Source: Falsiroseomonas sp051860665 (GTDB lineage Bacteria > Pseudomonadota > Alphaproteobacteria > Acetobacterales > Acetobacteraceae). Taken from it: a stretch of 64,000 nucleotides of DNA. The translations under genes were made by a program, and so were the position numbers. The notes beneath the pieces are model-generated. The model saw nothing but the letters and a program-made list of their open reading frames with translations, ran no database searches and was not told where the DNA came from. Positions 24,194 through 32,502 of the stretch are shown here, in pieces. The first letter of the stretch is position 1, and each line of letters begins with the position of its first letter. Location: positions 1 through 64,000 of the forward strand of contig NZ_JBHYDM010000015.1 in assembly GCF_051860665.1 (NCBI RefSeq). Direction: 5' to 3'.

Positions 24194-25036
24194 CTACACC
24201 AATAGCAGGCTTGCCCCGCCGCGCAGCGCCGCGCCCGGCGCCAGCGGATGCATGGCGCCATGGGCGGCCAGATGCGGGCGGTTCACCACATCCGGCACAT
24301 GGCTCACCGGCTCCACGCAAAGCACCGGGACGCCGCGCGGGGCATAGACCTGCAGGTTGCGGGCCCAGTCGCCGGTGGCGGTCAGCGCCAGGTCCGGCCC
24401 GCCGGGGCGGGTCATCACCGCGCGGCCATCCCAGCCGGCGAAATGCGTGTCGAGCCCCGCCAGCACCTCCTCCCCCCCGTTCAGCCCGGCGCTGGGGCGG
24501 GGTGCGATAGCCAGGTTGCGGGCGTCGCGGCCGAAGACGGTTTCGGCGGCGAAGCGCAGGCGGGTGCCGGGCGGGCGGGTGAAGAAGGGGTGCCAGCCGA
24601 TGCCCATGGGGGTGGGCTCATCCCCGGTATTGGTCAGCGCCAGTTCCAGGGTCAGGCCCTCCGGCGCCAGCGCCACCTCCAGCCTCGCCGCGCAGCGGAA
24701 GGGCGCGTGATCGACGACGCAGCCCATCACCGTGCGATCGGGCGCCTGGCTTTCCACCACCCAGGCGCGATCGCGGACAAAACCGTGCAGCGCATGGCCT
24801 TCCAGCGGCCGGTTGATCGGCATGGTGTAGTCCTGGCCGCCGACGGCGATCCGCCCATCGGCCAGGCGATTGGTCCAGGGCGCCATCAGGAAGGCGCTGT
24901 GCAGGCCGCGATTGGGGCTCTCGCCCTCCGGCACCGGCTCCACCACCGGGATGCCGCGCCAGGAGAGCGCGCCGATGGCCGCGCCCTGGCTGACCAGGAT
25001 GTTGGCGTCCCAATCGCCGGCCGCAATCCGGATCAT
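24194..25036 (-). CDS. Aldose 1-epimerase family protein
   Basis: 280 residues of the galactose-mutarotase-like fold. NRLADGRIAVGGQDY carries the conserved arginine-containing loop, HALHGFVRDRAW holds one active-site histidine, MGIGWHPFF holds the second, and the late VEPVSHVPD segment provides the glutamate. It interconverts alpha and beta anomers of an aldose or uronate. The start at 25036 (MIRIAAGDWD) was preferred over a 45-residue upstream extension that is compositionally foreign. It is the last gene of the TRAP-uronate run, which suggests that it supplies the correct anomer to the dehydrogenase next to it. Confidence 0.85.
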   Translation of the reverse strand: MIRIAAGDWDANILVSQGAAIGALSWRGIPVVEPVPEGESPNRGLHSAFLMAPWTNRLADGRIAVGGQDYTMPINRPLEGHALHGFVRDRAWVVESQAPDRTVMGCVVDHAPFRCAARLEVALAPEGLTLELALTNTGDEPTPMGIGWHPFFTRPPGTRLRFAAETVFGRDARNLAIAPRPSAGLNGGEEVLAGLDTHFAGWDGRAVMTRPGGPDLALTATGDWARNLQVYAPRGVPVLCVEPVSHVPDVVNRPHLAAHGAMHPLAPGAALRGGASLLLV

Positions 25037-25100
25037 CCCTCGTCCCCGCTCCCCCGCGCCAGCCTGCAAGCCTAAAGGCTGGCCGGGGGCGCGGAAATCC

Positions 25101-25937
25101 TCACTCGAGATCGAATTGGTCGCGCGGCGAAAAGCCGCCCTTGCGGGAGTATTCGATGGAGCAATAGCCACCGCCCTGGTAGCGCTCCTCCACCGGGTCG
25201 TCGGAGACGATCGTGCCGACCTCCGCCCGATAATCCTCGGCCGTATCCTGCGGCTGCCAGCCCAGCCGGTCGCGATGGTCCTCGCCCCAGAAGGTGTCGG
25301 GGTTTTTCGAGGCGCCCCAGACCACGCAATGGCCCACGCGCTCGGCCTCGATGGTGCGGGTGATCAGCCGGGCCAGGTCGGGATAGGACAGCCAGGTGGC
25401 CAGCATCCGCTTGTTGATCGGCTTCGGGAAGCAGGAGCCGATGCGGATATTGACGTTCTCCACCCCGTGCTTGTCCCAGTAGAGCCGCCCCATCAGCTCC
25501 CCATAGACCTTTGACAGCCCATAATAGCCGTCCGGCCGGAAGGCGCAGTCGGCGTCGAGCCGTTCCGCATTGCCCTGCGGGCGCGTGTGGAAGCCGATGG
25601 AGTGGTTGGAGCTGGCAAAGACCACGCGGGCGCCAAAAAGCCGGGCGGCCTCATAGATGTGGTAGAGGCCGTGCAGGTTCGGGCCCGCCACTTCCTCGAA
25701 GGGCCTCTCCACCGAGACGCCGCCGAAATGCAGGATGGTACCGCAGCCCTCCGCCTGCCGGACGATGGCGAGCGATTCCGTCAGGTCCGCCTTCACGAAG
25801 GTTGCGCCCTTCGGCAGCGCGTCCGGGAAGGGCATGAGGTCGGTCAGGCGCAGGGTATAGCCGGCGGCCGACAATTCCCTGGTCAGCATGCGGCCGAGAT
25901 TGCCGGAGGCGCCGGTCAGCAGGATGGGTTTGGACAT
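25101..25937 (-). CDS. NAD-dependent uronate dehydrogenase-like SDR
   Basis: 278 residues, extended short-chain dehydrogenase. The cofactor motif is LLTGASGNLGRML (6-18), an aspartate follows in RLTDLMPFPD (NAD preference), and YYGLSKVYGELM provides the catalytic YxxxK, with the serine in FASSNHSIGFH. The size and the FASSNHxIGF and RIGSCFPKP segments match uronate dehydrogenases, which oxidise glucuronate or galacturonate to the aldarolactone. The next upstream gene encodes a lactonase that would open that ring, and both sit behind a TRAP transporter. Start 25937 directly precedes the SDR fold. Substrate assignment is by family and context. Confidence 0.85.
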   Translation of the reverse strand: MSKPILLTGASGNLGRMLTRELSAAGYTLRLTDLMPFPDALPKGATFVKADLTESLAIVRQAEGCGTILHFGGVSVERPFEEVAGPNLHGLYHIYEAARLFGARVVFASSNHSIGFHTRPQGNAERLDADCAFRPDGYYGLSKVYGELMGRLYWDKHGVENVNIRIGSCFPKPINKRMLATWLSYPDLARLITRTIEAERVGHCVVWGASKNPDTFWGEDHRDRLGWQPQDTAEDYRAEVGTIVSDDPVEERYQGGGYCSIEYSRKGGFSPRDQFDLE

Positions 25938-25948
25938 GGAAGGGATCC

Positions 25949-26818
25949 TCAGTCGGCAAAAAGCGGAACGGGCGCACCCTGGCCCAGGCCCTCGGCGCGG
26001 AACAGCCCGCCGAGGCTGGGATGCGCGGCGAGCGCAGCCGGATCCTTGCCGGCGCGCAGGCTGGTGACGAAAAGCGTGGACAGGTCGGGCCCGGCGAAGC
26101 AGGGCATGGTGGGCGCCGGCACGGGAAAGTCGAAATGGCGCAGGAGCGTGCCATCCGGTGCGATCACGTTGATCCGACCCGCGGAGACGCCGGCGGACCA
26201 GTAGTTGCCCTGGGCATCGCAGGCCGCGCCATCCGGGCGGCCGGTTGCCTCGTCGAAGTCGCGCAGGCGCCGCCAGGGGCCGGTGCTGCCGGTGGCGGGA
26301 TCGAAGTCGGCGCAATCCAGCACCGCAAGGCGGCTGTCCGCATGCCAGATGGTGCGGCCATCCGGCGACCAGGCGAGGCCGTTGGAAACGACCAGCCCTT
26401 CCCGCCTGCGCTCCGCACGGCCATCGGGCTTGATGCGCCAGAGCAGGCCGGTGGGGTGCTTCTCCGGCCGGTCATCCATGCTGCCGACCCAGAAGCAGCC
26501 ATCCGGCCCCACCTTGCCATCGTTCAGCCGGTTCTCCCCGGGTTCCTCCGCTAAGGTGGCGAAGGGGGTGATGGCTCCCGTGGCGGGATCCAGCCGCACC
26601 AGGCTGGCGCGCTGCGCCACCAGCAGCGCGCCGGACCGGCACAGCGCCAGGCTGCCACACACCTCCGGCACCGGGATGCGGCGGGTGACGCCGGTCGCGG
26701 GGTCGAAGCGGATGACGCAGGGCGCCAGGATATCCACCATCCACAGCAGGCCGCGCGCGGCGTCCCAGACCGGGCTCTCGCCGACCTGCGCGCGCAGGTC
26801 GGCGGCAAGGCTGAACAC
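25949..26818 (-). CDS. SMP-30/gluconolactonase family lactonase
   Basis: 289 residues, six-bladed beta-propeller lactonase. Metal ligands are recognisable: the N-terminal glutamate in GESPVWD, the asparagine in NRLNDGKVGPDGCFW, the asparagine in VVSNGLAWSPDG, and the aspartate in GRPDGAACDAQGNYW. The enzyme hydrolyses aldonolactones or aldarolactones. The start is GTG at 26818, five bases after the dctM stop; an in-frame upstream extension lies inside dctM and was rejected. With the dehydrogenase downstream it forms an oxidation-hydrolysis pair for uronates. Confidence 0.88.
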   Translation of the reverse strand: MFSLAADLRAQVGESPVWDAARGLLWMVDILAPCVIRFDPATGVTRRIPVPEVCGSLALCRSGALLVAQRASLVRLDPATGAITPFATLAEEPGENRLNDGKVGPDGCFWVGSMDDRPEKHPTGLLWRIKPDGRAERRREGLVVSNGLAWSPDGRTIWHADSRLAVLDCADFDPATGSTGPWRRLRDFDEATGRPDGAACDAQGNYWSAGVSAGRINVIAPDGTLLRHFDFPVPAPTMPCFAGPDLSTLFVTSLRAGKDPAALAAHPSLGGLFRAEGLGQGAPVPLFAD

Positions 26819-26823
26819 CGCGC

Positions 26824-28122
26824 TCAGCCCTCGTAGCCCAGCAGCAGCCGCGGCAGGGTCAGGGACACGGCGGGCCAATAGGTGGTCAGCAGCAGCGCGG
26901 CCAGGATGGCGCCGTAGAAGGGCCAGATGGTGCGCATCACCGCCTCGATCGGGATCCGGCCGATGGCGCAGCCGACGAAGAGCACGGCGCCGACCGGCGG
27001 TGTGGTCAGGCCGAGCCCGAGGTTCATCATCATCACCATGCCGAACTGCACCGGATCGACGCCGATCGCCACCACCACCGGCAGGAAGATCGGCGTGGTG
27101 ATCAGGATCAGCGCCGCCATGTCCATCACGCAGCCCAGCAGCAGCAGGCAGACATTGATCATCAGCATGATGACGACGGGGTTGGAGCTGATGGCCAGCA
27201 TCCCCTCCGTCAGCAGGTCCGGCAGGCGATACAGCGCGAGCAGATAGGCGAAGGCGGTGGCGGTGCCGACCAGCAGGAAGACGACGGCGGAGGTGCGCAC
27301 GCTGGCGGCGACCGCCACCTTGAAATCCGCGAAGCTGAGGCTGCGATAGACCAGCACGGTGACCAGCAGCGCCCAGAGCGTGCCGAAGGCGGCACTTTCC
27401 GTCACGGTGAAGATGCCGGACAGCACGCCGCCCAGGATGATGAAGGCGGTGAACAACCCCGGCAGCGCATCCACGAACTTCCACATCAGGTGGCGGAAGC
27501 CGGCCCAGGGCTCCGCCGGATAGCCGCGGCGCACCGCCATGACATAGGCGGCGATGGCCAGGAAGCCGCACATCATCAGCCCCGGCACGATGCCGGCGAT
27601 GAACAGCGCCGTGACGGAAATGCCGCCGCCCGCCGCCAGGCTGTAGAGGATCATATTGTGGCTTGGCGGGATCAGGATGCCGGCGATGGAGGAGGTGACG
27701 GTGAGCGAGACCGCATAGTCCACGCCATAGCCCTTGGCCTTCATCGCCGGGATCAGGATGACGCCGGTGGCCGAGGTATCGGCAACGGCGGAGCCCGAGA
27801 TGCCGCCGAAGAGCATGGAGGTGGAGACATCGACCATGCCGAGCCCGCCGCGCATCCAGCCCACGGCGGCGGAGGCCAGCGCCACCAGGCGGCGCGCGAT
27901 GCCGCCATGCAGCATCAACTCGCCCGCGAAGATGAAGAAGGGGATGGCGAGCAGCGCGAAGATGCTCATGCCCGAGGCCATCTGCTGGAAGGCGACCGCG
28001 GGGTTGATGCCCTCATAGAGGAAGCCGACCAGGGCGGCGATGCCGAGCACGAAGGCCACCGGCACGCCGGCGACGACGCCCAGGATGAAGATGCCGAAGA
28101 TCAGGAGAAGGCCGAATTCCAC
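26824..28122 (-). CDS. dctM: TRAP transporter large permease (DctM family)
   Basis: 432 residues with about 12 hydrophobic segments, the full-size DctM that carries the ion-coupled solute pathway in the inner membrane. The N-terminus (MEFGLLLIFGIFILGVVAGVPVAFVLGIA split over two helices) and motifs AIPFFIFAGELM, FGGISGSAVADTSATG, and PPSHNMILY are standard for the family. It works with DctQ (6 bases upstream) and the periplasmic DctP protein. Location directly before lactonase and uronate dehydrogenase genes suggests sugar-acid import. The function of the complex is well established; the substrate is inferred. Confidence 0.93.
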   Translation of the reverse strand: MEFGLLLIFGIFILGVVAGVPVAFVLGIAALVGFLYEGINPAVAFQQMASGMSIFALLAIPFFIFAGELMLHGGIARRLVALASAAVGWMRGGLGMVDVSTSMLFGGISGSAVADTSATGVILIPAMKAKGYGVDYAVSLTVTSSIAGILIPPSHNMILYSLAAGGGISVTALFIAGIVPGLMMCGFLAIAAYVMAVRRGYPAEPWAGFRHLMWKFVDALPGLFTAFIILGGVLSGIFTVTESAAFGTLWALLVTVLVYRSLSFADFKVAVAASVRTSAVVFLLVGTATAFAYLLALYRLPDLLTEGMLAISSNPVVIMLMINVCLLLLGCVMDMAALILITTPIFLPVVVAIGVDPVQFGMVMMMNLGLGLTTPPVGAVLFVGCAIGRIPIEAVMRTIWPFYGAILAALLLTTYWPAVSLTLPRLLLGYEG

Positions 28123-28128
28123 GCGCTG

Positions 28129-28644
28129 CTACTCCAGGAAGGCCGCGGCCACGCCGCGCTGTTCGGGGCCGTCCTTGTTCAGGATGTCGCGCAGCACCTG
28201 TTCGAGGGCGAAAAGCGTCACAAGCCCGCCGCAGACCTGCAGCGGCACATAGGTCCAGCCCTGGCTGATGCCGAGCAGCGGAATCTTGAAGTTCCAGACC
28301 ATGTCCACGAGTTCCTGCGAATAGACCATCATGGCGAAGCCGAAGACGCCGACGGCGCTATCGCAGCCCACGGCGATCCAGCGCTGCGCCTGCAGCGGCA
28401 GGCTCTCGCGGAAGCCGAGCACGGAAAGATGGAAACGCTCCCTGACGCCGACGGCGGCGACCGGCAGCGCGATGCAGAGGATGGAGAGCGTGGCGGCGCG
28501 TTCGATCCAGGTGGGCGTGTCGTTCAGCACATAGCGGCCGAAGACCATCCAGCCCATCATCGCCACCAGCCCGACCAGCGCGATGCCGGCCACCATGACG
28601 ACGATGTGGCAGAAGATATCGAGAATGCGGGAAAAGATTGCCAT
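28129..28644 (-). CDS. dctQ: TRAP transporter small permease (DctQ family)
   Basis: 171 residues with four predicted membrane helices (about 8-30, 42-62, 85-108 and 128-150). The motif VFGRYVLNDTPTWIERAATLS, here split by its helix boundary, is the DctQ signature. It bridges the binding protein and DctM. Start 28644 (MAIFSRILDIF) was chosen because the longer upstream frame overlaps the terminator hairpin and dctP. A gap of 80 bases containing an intrinsic-terminator-like hairpin separates it from dctP. Confidence 0.9.
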   Translation of the reverse strand: MAIFSRILDIFCHIVVMVAGIALVGLVAMMGWMVFGRYVLNDTPTWIERAATLSILCIALPVAAVGVRERFHLSVLGFRESLPLQAQRWIAVGCDSAVGVFGFAMMVYSQELVDMVWNFKIPLLGISQGWTYVPLQVCGGLVTLFALEQVLRDILNKDGPEQRGVAAAFLE

Positions 28645-28683
28645 GGCATCGGGCACCCAGCCAGCGGAGGAACGGCGGAGACG

Positions 28684-28709
28684 AAAAAGGGGGCGGCATG
28701 GCCGCCCCC
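28684..28709 (-). terminator. Intrinsic terminator between dctP and dctQM
   Basis: On the minus strand GGGGGCGGC (28709-28701), a 3-base loop, and GCCGCCCCC (28697-28689) are followed by five T residues (28688-28684). This is the only hairpin plus T-tract arrangement noticed in the window. Lying 16 bases after the dctP stop, it would end most transcripts there and let a minority continue, giving more binding protein than permease. Confidence 0.8.
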
Positions 28710-28724
28710 CATATCGGGACCCGA

Positions 28725-29732
28725 TCAGGGCAGCGCGCGGATCGCCTGCACCATGCCGGACAGCCGCGGCGTCGCCGCGTATTTCGCGTAGACCGGCTCC
28801 ATCAGCGACGACCAGGGCGTGCGGTCGGTGATCTCGATCACCGTGGCGCCGCCGGCCTCGACCCGCTGGCGCGAGACGCGCTCCCGCTCCGCCCACAATT
28901 GCCGCTGCAGCGCGGCGCTTTCGCGCGCGGCGTCGCGCACGATGGTGCGCTCCTGCTCGTTCAGCCGCTGCCAGCGCTGGCGGGAGACGGCGAGCACTTC
29001 CGGCACGTTGGAGTGTTCCGTGGTGGAGTAGAAGCGCGCGACCTCGAAATGCCGCGTGCTCTCATAGGACGGGAAATTGTTCTCCGCCCCGTCGATCACG
29101 CCCGACTGCAGGCTGGTAAAGACCTCGCCGAAGGGCAGCGGCGTCGGGTTGGCGCCGAGCGCGCGCACCAGGTCGATCCACAGGTCGCTGGTTTGCACGC
29201 GGATCTTCATGCCGCGCAGATCGGCCGGCGTGCGGACGGGGCGGATGGTGTACATGCTGCGCGCCCCGCCGTCATACCAGGCGAGCGCGATGATGCCGAT
29301 CGCCTCCAGGTCCTTGGCGATCTCCTCCCCGGTCGCACCGTCGATCGCGGCATGCAGATGCGCGACATTGCGGAACAGGAAGGGCAGCGTCACCACATTG
29401 GTGGACGGCGCCAGGTTGTTGAAGGGCGAGAGGTTGAAATTGCCGAAGTCGATGGAGCCCAGCCGCATCTGCTGGATGGCCTCGTCCTGCTGGCCGAGCT
29501 GCGCGGAGTGGTAGGTGCGCATGCGGATGCGGTTGTTGGTGCGCTGCATGACCAGCTGGCCGAAGCGATCCAGGCCCTGGCCATTGGGATACTCCGCCGC
29601 ATGGATGTTCCAGCCGCGCCATTCCTGGGCGGTGGCCGGCGTCGCTGCCCAGGGCAGCAGGGCGGCGGCGGCCAGGGCCCCGGCGCGGAACGCGGTCAGG
29701 GCCTGGGCGCGAATCGCGCGCATCGCTTTCAT
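28725..29732 (-). CDS. dctP: TRAP transporter periplasmic solute receptor (DctP family)
   Basis: 335 residues with a signal peptide (to about ATPATAQ, residue 36). The mature protein shows the DctP fold: a conserved arginine in DLRGMKIRVQTSDLW that contacts a substrate carboxylate, then PLPFGEVFTSLQSGVIDGAENN, the family signature. It captures organic acids, often sugar acids, in the periplasm. Start 29732 has a good ribosome-binding site (GGAGAGGAC, about 5 bases away). It is the first gene of the minus-strand run ending at the aldose epimerase, and a candidate operator with a direct repeat lies 45-61 bases upstream. Confidence 0.93.
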   Translation of the reverse strand: MKAMRAIRAQALTAFRAGALAAAALLPWAATPATAQEWRGWNIHAAEYPNGQGLDRFGQLVMQRTNNRIRMRTYHSAQLGQQDEAIQQMRLGSIDFGNFNLSPFNNLAPSTNVVTLPFLFRNVAHLHAAIDGATGEEIAKDLEAIGIIALAWYDGGARSMYTIRPVRTPADLRGMKIRVQTSDLWIDLVRALGANPTPLPFGEVFTSLQSGVIDGAENNFPSYESTRHFEVARFYSTTEHSNVPEVLAVSRQRWQRLNEQERTIVRDAARESAALQRQLWAERERVSRQRVEAGGATVIEITDRTPWSSLMEPVYAKYAATPRLSGMVQAIRALP

Positions 29733-29776
29733 GGTTGTCCTCTCCTTCCCCTCCCGCCGCCTTGTGGCGCCGGGTT

Positions 29777-29793
29777 ATACGACATCATACGAC
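29777..29793. promoter_or_regulatory. Direct-repeat candidate operator upstream of the TRAP operon
   Basis: ATACGAC occurs at 29777-29783 and again at 29787-29793, ten bases apart (one helical turn), in a relatively AT-rich pocket 45-61 bases before the dctP start. Spacing on one DNA face suggests a dimeric regulator such as the GntR/FadR-type proteins that often control uronate genes. No regulator gene is in the neighbourhood, so its identity is unknown. Confidence 0.4.
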
Positions 29794-29877
29794 TGTCGCA
29801 CGCGGCTTTGTCAATTCGCCCCGCGGAACGCCGGGGCGGCTGCCGCGCTGGGCTGTATCGGGGCGGTGGAGAGCAGC

Positions 29878-30033
29878 ATGGACCGGGACAGCACGATTGA
29901 GGAAGCCGAGGCCGGCGGTGTGCGCCTGCTGCCGGCCGGGCTGGTCGGCTTCCTGGTCTATCCGGCGGTGCTGGAGCTGATCGTCGCAATTCCCCCCGCC
30001 AACGACCAGCTGGCGCCGCCGGCCCAGGGCTGA
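29878..30033 (+). CDS. Possible small hydrophobic protein (51 residues)
   Basis: An ATG at 29878 preceded by GGTGGAGAG (ribosome-binding-like, about 6 bases upstream) opens a 51-codon frame. The product has an acidic start (MDRDSTIEEAEAGG) and one hydrophobic segment (LVGFLVYPAVLELIVAI) that could span the membrane. It lies in the divergent region between dctP and the amidase gene and runs in the amidase direction. No family is recognised, and it may be a chance frame. Confidence 0.35.
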   Translation: MDRDSTIEEAEAGGVRLLPAGLVGFLVYPAVLELIVAIPPANDQLAPPAQG

Positions 30034-30095
30034 CGCGCGCCGGGCCGCTTGCGGCGCCCGGCCATCCTGCGCAGCATCCCGGCGAACCTTGCCGG

Positions 30096-31457
30096 ATGAT
30101 CCCTGCCATGCCGCCTGCCACCCTTGCCGAAGCCGCCGCCGACCTCGCCGCCGGGCGCAGCACCGCGCTGGCGCTGACCGAGGCCGCGCTGGCGCGCATC
30201 GCCGATCCGGCCGGTGAAGGGTCCCGCGCCTTCCTGCTGGTGCAGGCCGAAGCCGCGCGGGCCACGGCGCGCGCCATGGATGCGCTGCGCGCCGCCGGCC
30301 GTGCGCCGAGCCCCTGGGCCGGCATCCCGATCAGCATCAAGGACCTGTATGACGAGGCGGGCCAGCAGACCCGCGGCGGGTCCCGGGCGCTTGCGGATGT
30401 GGCGCCGGCCAAGGCCACCGCGCCCAGCGTCGCCCGGTTGCAGCGCGCCGGCTTCGTGGTGCTGGGCCGCACCAACATGGTGGAATTCGCCTTCTCCGGC
30501 CTCGGCCACAATCCGCATTACGGCACGCCGCTGAGCCCCTGGGACCGCGTGACGGGGCGGCTGCCGGGCGGGTCCTCCTCCGGCGCCGCCGTCGCCGTGG
30601 CGGATGGGATGGGGCTGGCGGGGCTCGGCTCCGATACCGGCGGGTCCTGCCGGATTCCGGCGGCGCTGTGTGGCATCGTCGGCTGGAAGCCGACCGCGAA
30701 GCGGGTGCCGCTGACCGGCACGCTGCCGCTGTCCTTCACCCTGGACAGCCTGGGCCCGATCGCCAATTCGGTGGCCTGCTGCGCCGTGATCGACAGCCTG
30801 ATGGCCGGCGAGGAGAGCTGGACCCCTGCCCCGGCCATGCCGGTGGCCGGGCTGCGCCTCGGCGTGCTGCAGGGCTATGTGACGGAAAATTGGGACCCGG
30901 CCGTGACCACCGCCTTCGAGGCGGCACTGGCAAAACTCTCGGCGGCCGGCGCGCGGGTGGAGAGGCTGGTGGTGCCGGAGCTGGCGGAGATCCCGAAGGC
31001 CAATGCCACGGGCGGCTTCGCGGCCTCCGAGGCCTTTGCCTGGCATCGCGGGCTGATCGAGGCACAGCGCGGGGCCTATGACCAGCGCATTCTTTCGCGG
31101 ATCCTGCGCGGCGGGCAGATGTCGGCGGCGGAGTATATCCAGCTCGGCCAGGACCGGGCGCGCATCATTTCCGCCATTGCGGCGCGCACGGCGGCCTTCG
31201 ATGCGGTGGTCTCCCCCACCTGCCCGCTGGTGCCGCCGGCGCTCACCGCGATCGAGGACGAGGCGGAATATGGCCGCATCAACCTGCTGCTGCTGCGCAA
31301 TACGGCGGTGGCCAATTTCCTCGACCGCTGCGCCATCAGCCTGCCCTGCCACAAGCGCGGGGAGGCGCCGGTGGGCTTCCAGCTGATGGGCGAGCATGGC
31401 GGCGATGCGCGGCTGTTTGCCGTGGCGCAGGCGGTGGAAGCGGCGCTGGCGGCGTGA
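30096..31457 (+). CDS. Amidase signature family hydrolase
   Basis: 453 residues of the amidase signature family. The Ser-cisSer-Lys triad is visible: Lys82 in PISIKDLYD, cis-Ser160 in RLPGGSSSGAAV, and nucleophile Ser184 in GLGSDTGGSCRIPA, with the 24-residue spacing seen in characterised members. It hydrolyses a carboxamide, such as indole acetamide, a urea derivative or an aryl amide; the substrate cannot be read. It is more similar in layout to stand-alone amidases than to GatA, which would sit with gatB/gatC. Its stop overlaps the GTG start of a cupin gene (GTGA), so the two are coupled. Confidence 0.88.
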   Translation: MIPAMPPATLAEAAADLAAGRSTALALTEAALARIADPAGEGSRAFLLVQAEAARATARAMDALRAAGRAPSPWAGIPISIKDLYDEAGQQTRGGSRALADVAPAKATAPSVARLQRAGFVVLGRTNMVEFAFSGLGHNPHYGTPLSPWDRVTGRLPGGSSSGAAVAVADGMGLAGLGSDTGGSCRIPAALCGIVGWKPTAKRVPLTGTLPLSFTLDSLGPIANSVACCAVIDSLMAGEESWTPAPAMPVAGLRLGVLQGYVTENWDPAVTTAFEAALAKLSAAGARVERLVVPELAEIPKANATGGFAASEAFAWHRGLIEAQRGAYDQRILSRILRGGQMSAAEYIQLGQDRARIISAIAARTAAFDAVVSPTCPLVPPALTAIEDEAEYGRINLLLLRNTAVANFLDRCAISLPCHKRGEAPVGFQLMGEHGGDARLFAVAQAVEAALAA

Positions 31458-31783
31458 CCACCCCGCGCTTCGGCCACCTGCCGGACGGCGAGGCCCCGGC
31501 CGAGGGCGCCGAGAGCTTCGCCACGCTGCTGGCGGAGGCCGGTGTGGTGGTGGAGCGCATCGCCTCCCACCGCGCCGCCAGCCCGGAGGGGTTCTGGTAC
31601 GACCAGCCGAGCGCCGAATTCGTCTTCCTGGCGCGCGGCAGCGCCACGCTGGCCTTTGCCGACGGCACGGAACGGGTGATGGCGGCGGGGGATTGGGCGG
31701 TGCTGCCGGCGGGCTGCCGGCACCGCGTGGAGGCCACCAGCGCGGAGGCGCTGTGGCTGGCGGTTCACCTGCCCCCGGCCTGA
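31454..31783 (+). CDS. Small cupin-domain protein
   Basis: 109 residues, a single cupin barrel. Motif 1 is degenerate (YDQPSAEFVFLARGSATLAF, lacking the usual two histidines) and motif 2 retains GDWAVLPAGCRHRV with one histidine. The metal site is therefore incomplete or altered. Start GTG at 31454 overlaps the amidase stop by four bases. Its 3' end overlaps the convergent eutC gene by 19 bases. It probably has a binding or isomerase-type accessory role tied to the amidase; function unknown. Confidence 0.8.
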   Translation: MTTPRFGHLPDGEAPAEGAESFATLLAEAGVVVERIASHRAASPEGFWYDQPSAEFVFLARGSATLAFADGTERVMAAGDWAVLPAGCRHRVEATSAEALWLAVHLPPA

Positions 31784-32502
31784 CCCTCCAGCAAGGGCCG
31801 CGCCGGCTGCTCGTCCTTCAGCGCCACGCCCGTGGCCCCCAGGCCGCGCGCGGCGGCGACCAGCCACAGCAGCTTTGCCGCCGCCTCCGCCACGCTCAGC
31901 CCGCCGGGGCGGATATTGCTGATGCAGTTGCGCTCGGCATCCGTGCGGCCCGGGCGGGGAGCGTGGGTCAGGTAGATGCCCATGCTGTCCAGCGCCGAGA
32001 GGCCCGGCCTTTCGCCGATCAGCACCGCGACCATGGCGGCCCCCAGCGCCGCTCCGATTTCATCCCCGATGGCCACGCGCGCCTGGGTGGCGATGACCGG
32101 GGGCGCGACATCCCATCCGGCCGCCCGCAGGCCCGTGGTCAGCGCGGCAACCAGCGCCGGCGCCTGGGCCTGCACGCCGGTGGCGCAGAGTCCATCCGCC
32201 ACCACGATGGCGAAGCAGCCGGGGCGCGGCGTGAAGGTGGCGCCCTGCGCCAGGCGGCGGCCGAGATCGGGGCGCAGCAGATAGGTCCGGCGATCCGGCG
32301 CGGCGCTCGCCACCACCTGCGCGCCGAGCGCATCGCGTAGCGCGGGCACATCGAGCGTCGACCAGACGGCGTCGCGCGCCTGGGCATGCGCCTCCTGGAA
32401 ATCGAGATGCGCCGCGGTCGGCAGGCCGTGGCCGACGCGGCCGAGCGCCACGCGCGCCGCGGTGTGGCGGCGCAGGTCGCGCCAGAGGGTCGGCGCGCTC
32501 AC
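31765..32502 (-). CDS. eutC: Ethanolamine ammonia-lyase small subunit
   Basis: 245 residues. The EutC signature VLIGERPGLSALDSMGIY with DAERNCISNIRPGGLS is intact, as is the N-terminal RHTAARVALGRVGHGLPTAA segment. With EutB it forms the adenosylcobalamin-dependent lyase that splits ethanolamine into acetaldehyde and ammonia. Its start overlaps the eutB stop by four bases. The tail overlaps the convergent cupin gene by 19 bases. No microcompartment, eutA reactivase or aldehyde dehydrogenase gene is adjacent. Confidence 0.95.
   Translation of the reverse strand: MSAPTLWRDLRRHTAARVALGRVGHGLPTAAHLDFQEAHAQARDAVWSTLDVPALRDALGAQVVASAAPDRRTYLLRPDLGRRLAQGATFTPRPGCFAIVVADGLCATGVQAQAPALVAALTTGLRAAGWDVAPPVIATQARVAIGDEIGAALGAAMVAVLIGERPGLSALDSMGIYLTHAPRPGRTDAERNCISNIRPGGLSVAEAAAKLLWLVAAARGLGATGVALKDEQPARPLLEGQAGGR

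Noticed and set aside
22995..24320. Upstream extension of the acyl-CoA dehydrogenase frame as a large fusion protein
   Set aside because: The extension overlaps the sarcosine-oxidase-like and epimerase genes in another frame and has no domain; the ATGA overlap at 22994 marks the real start.
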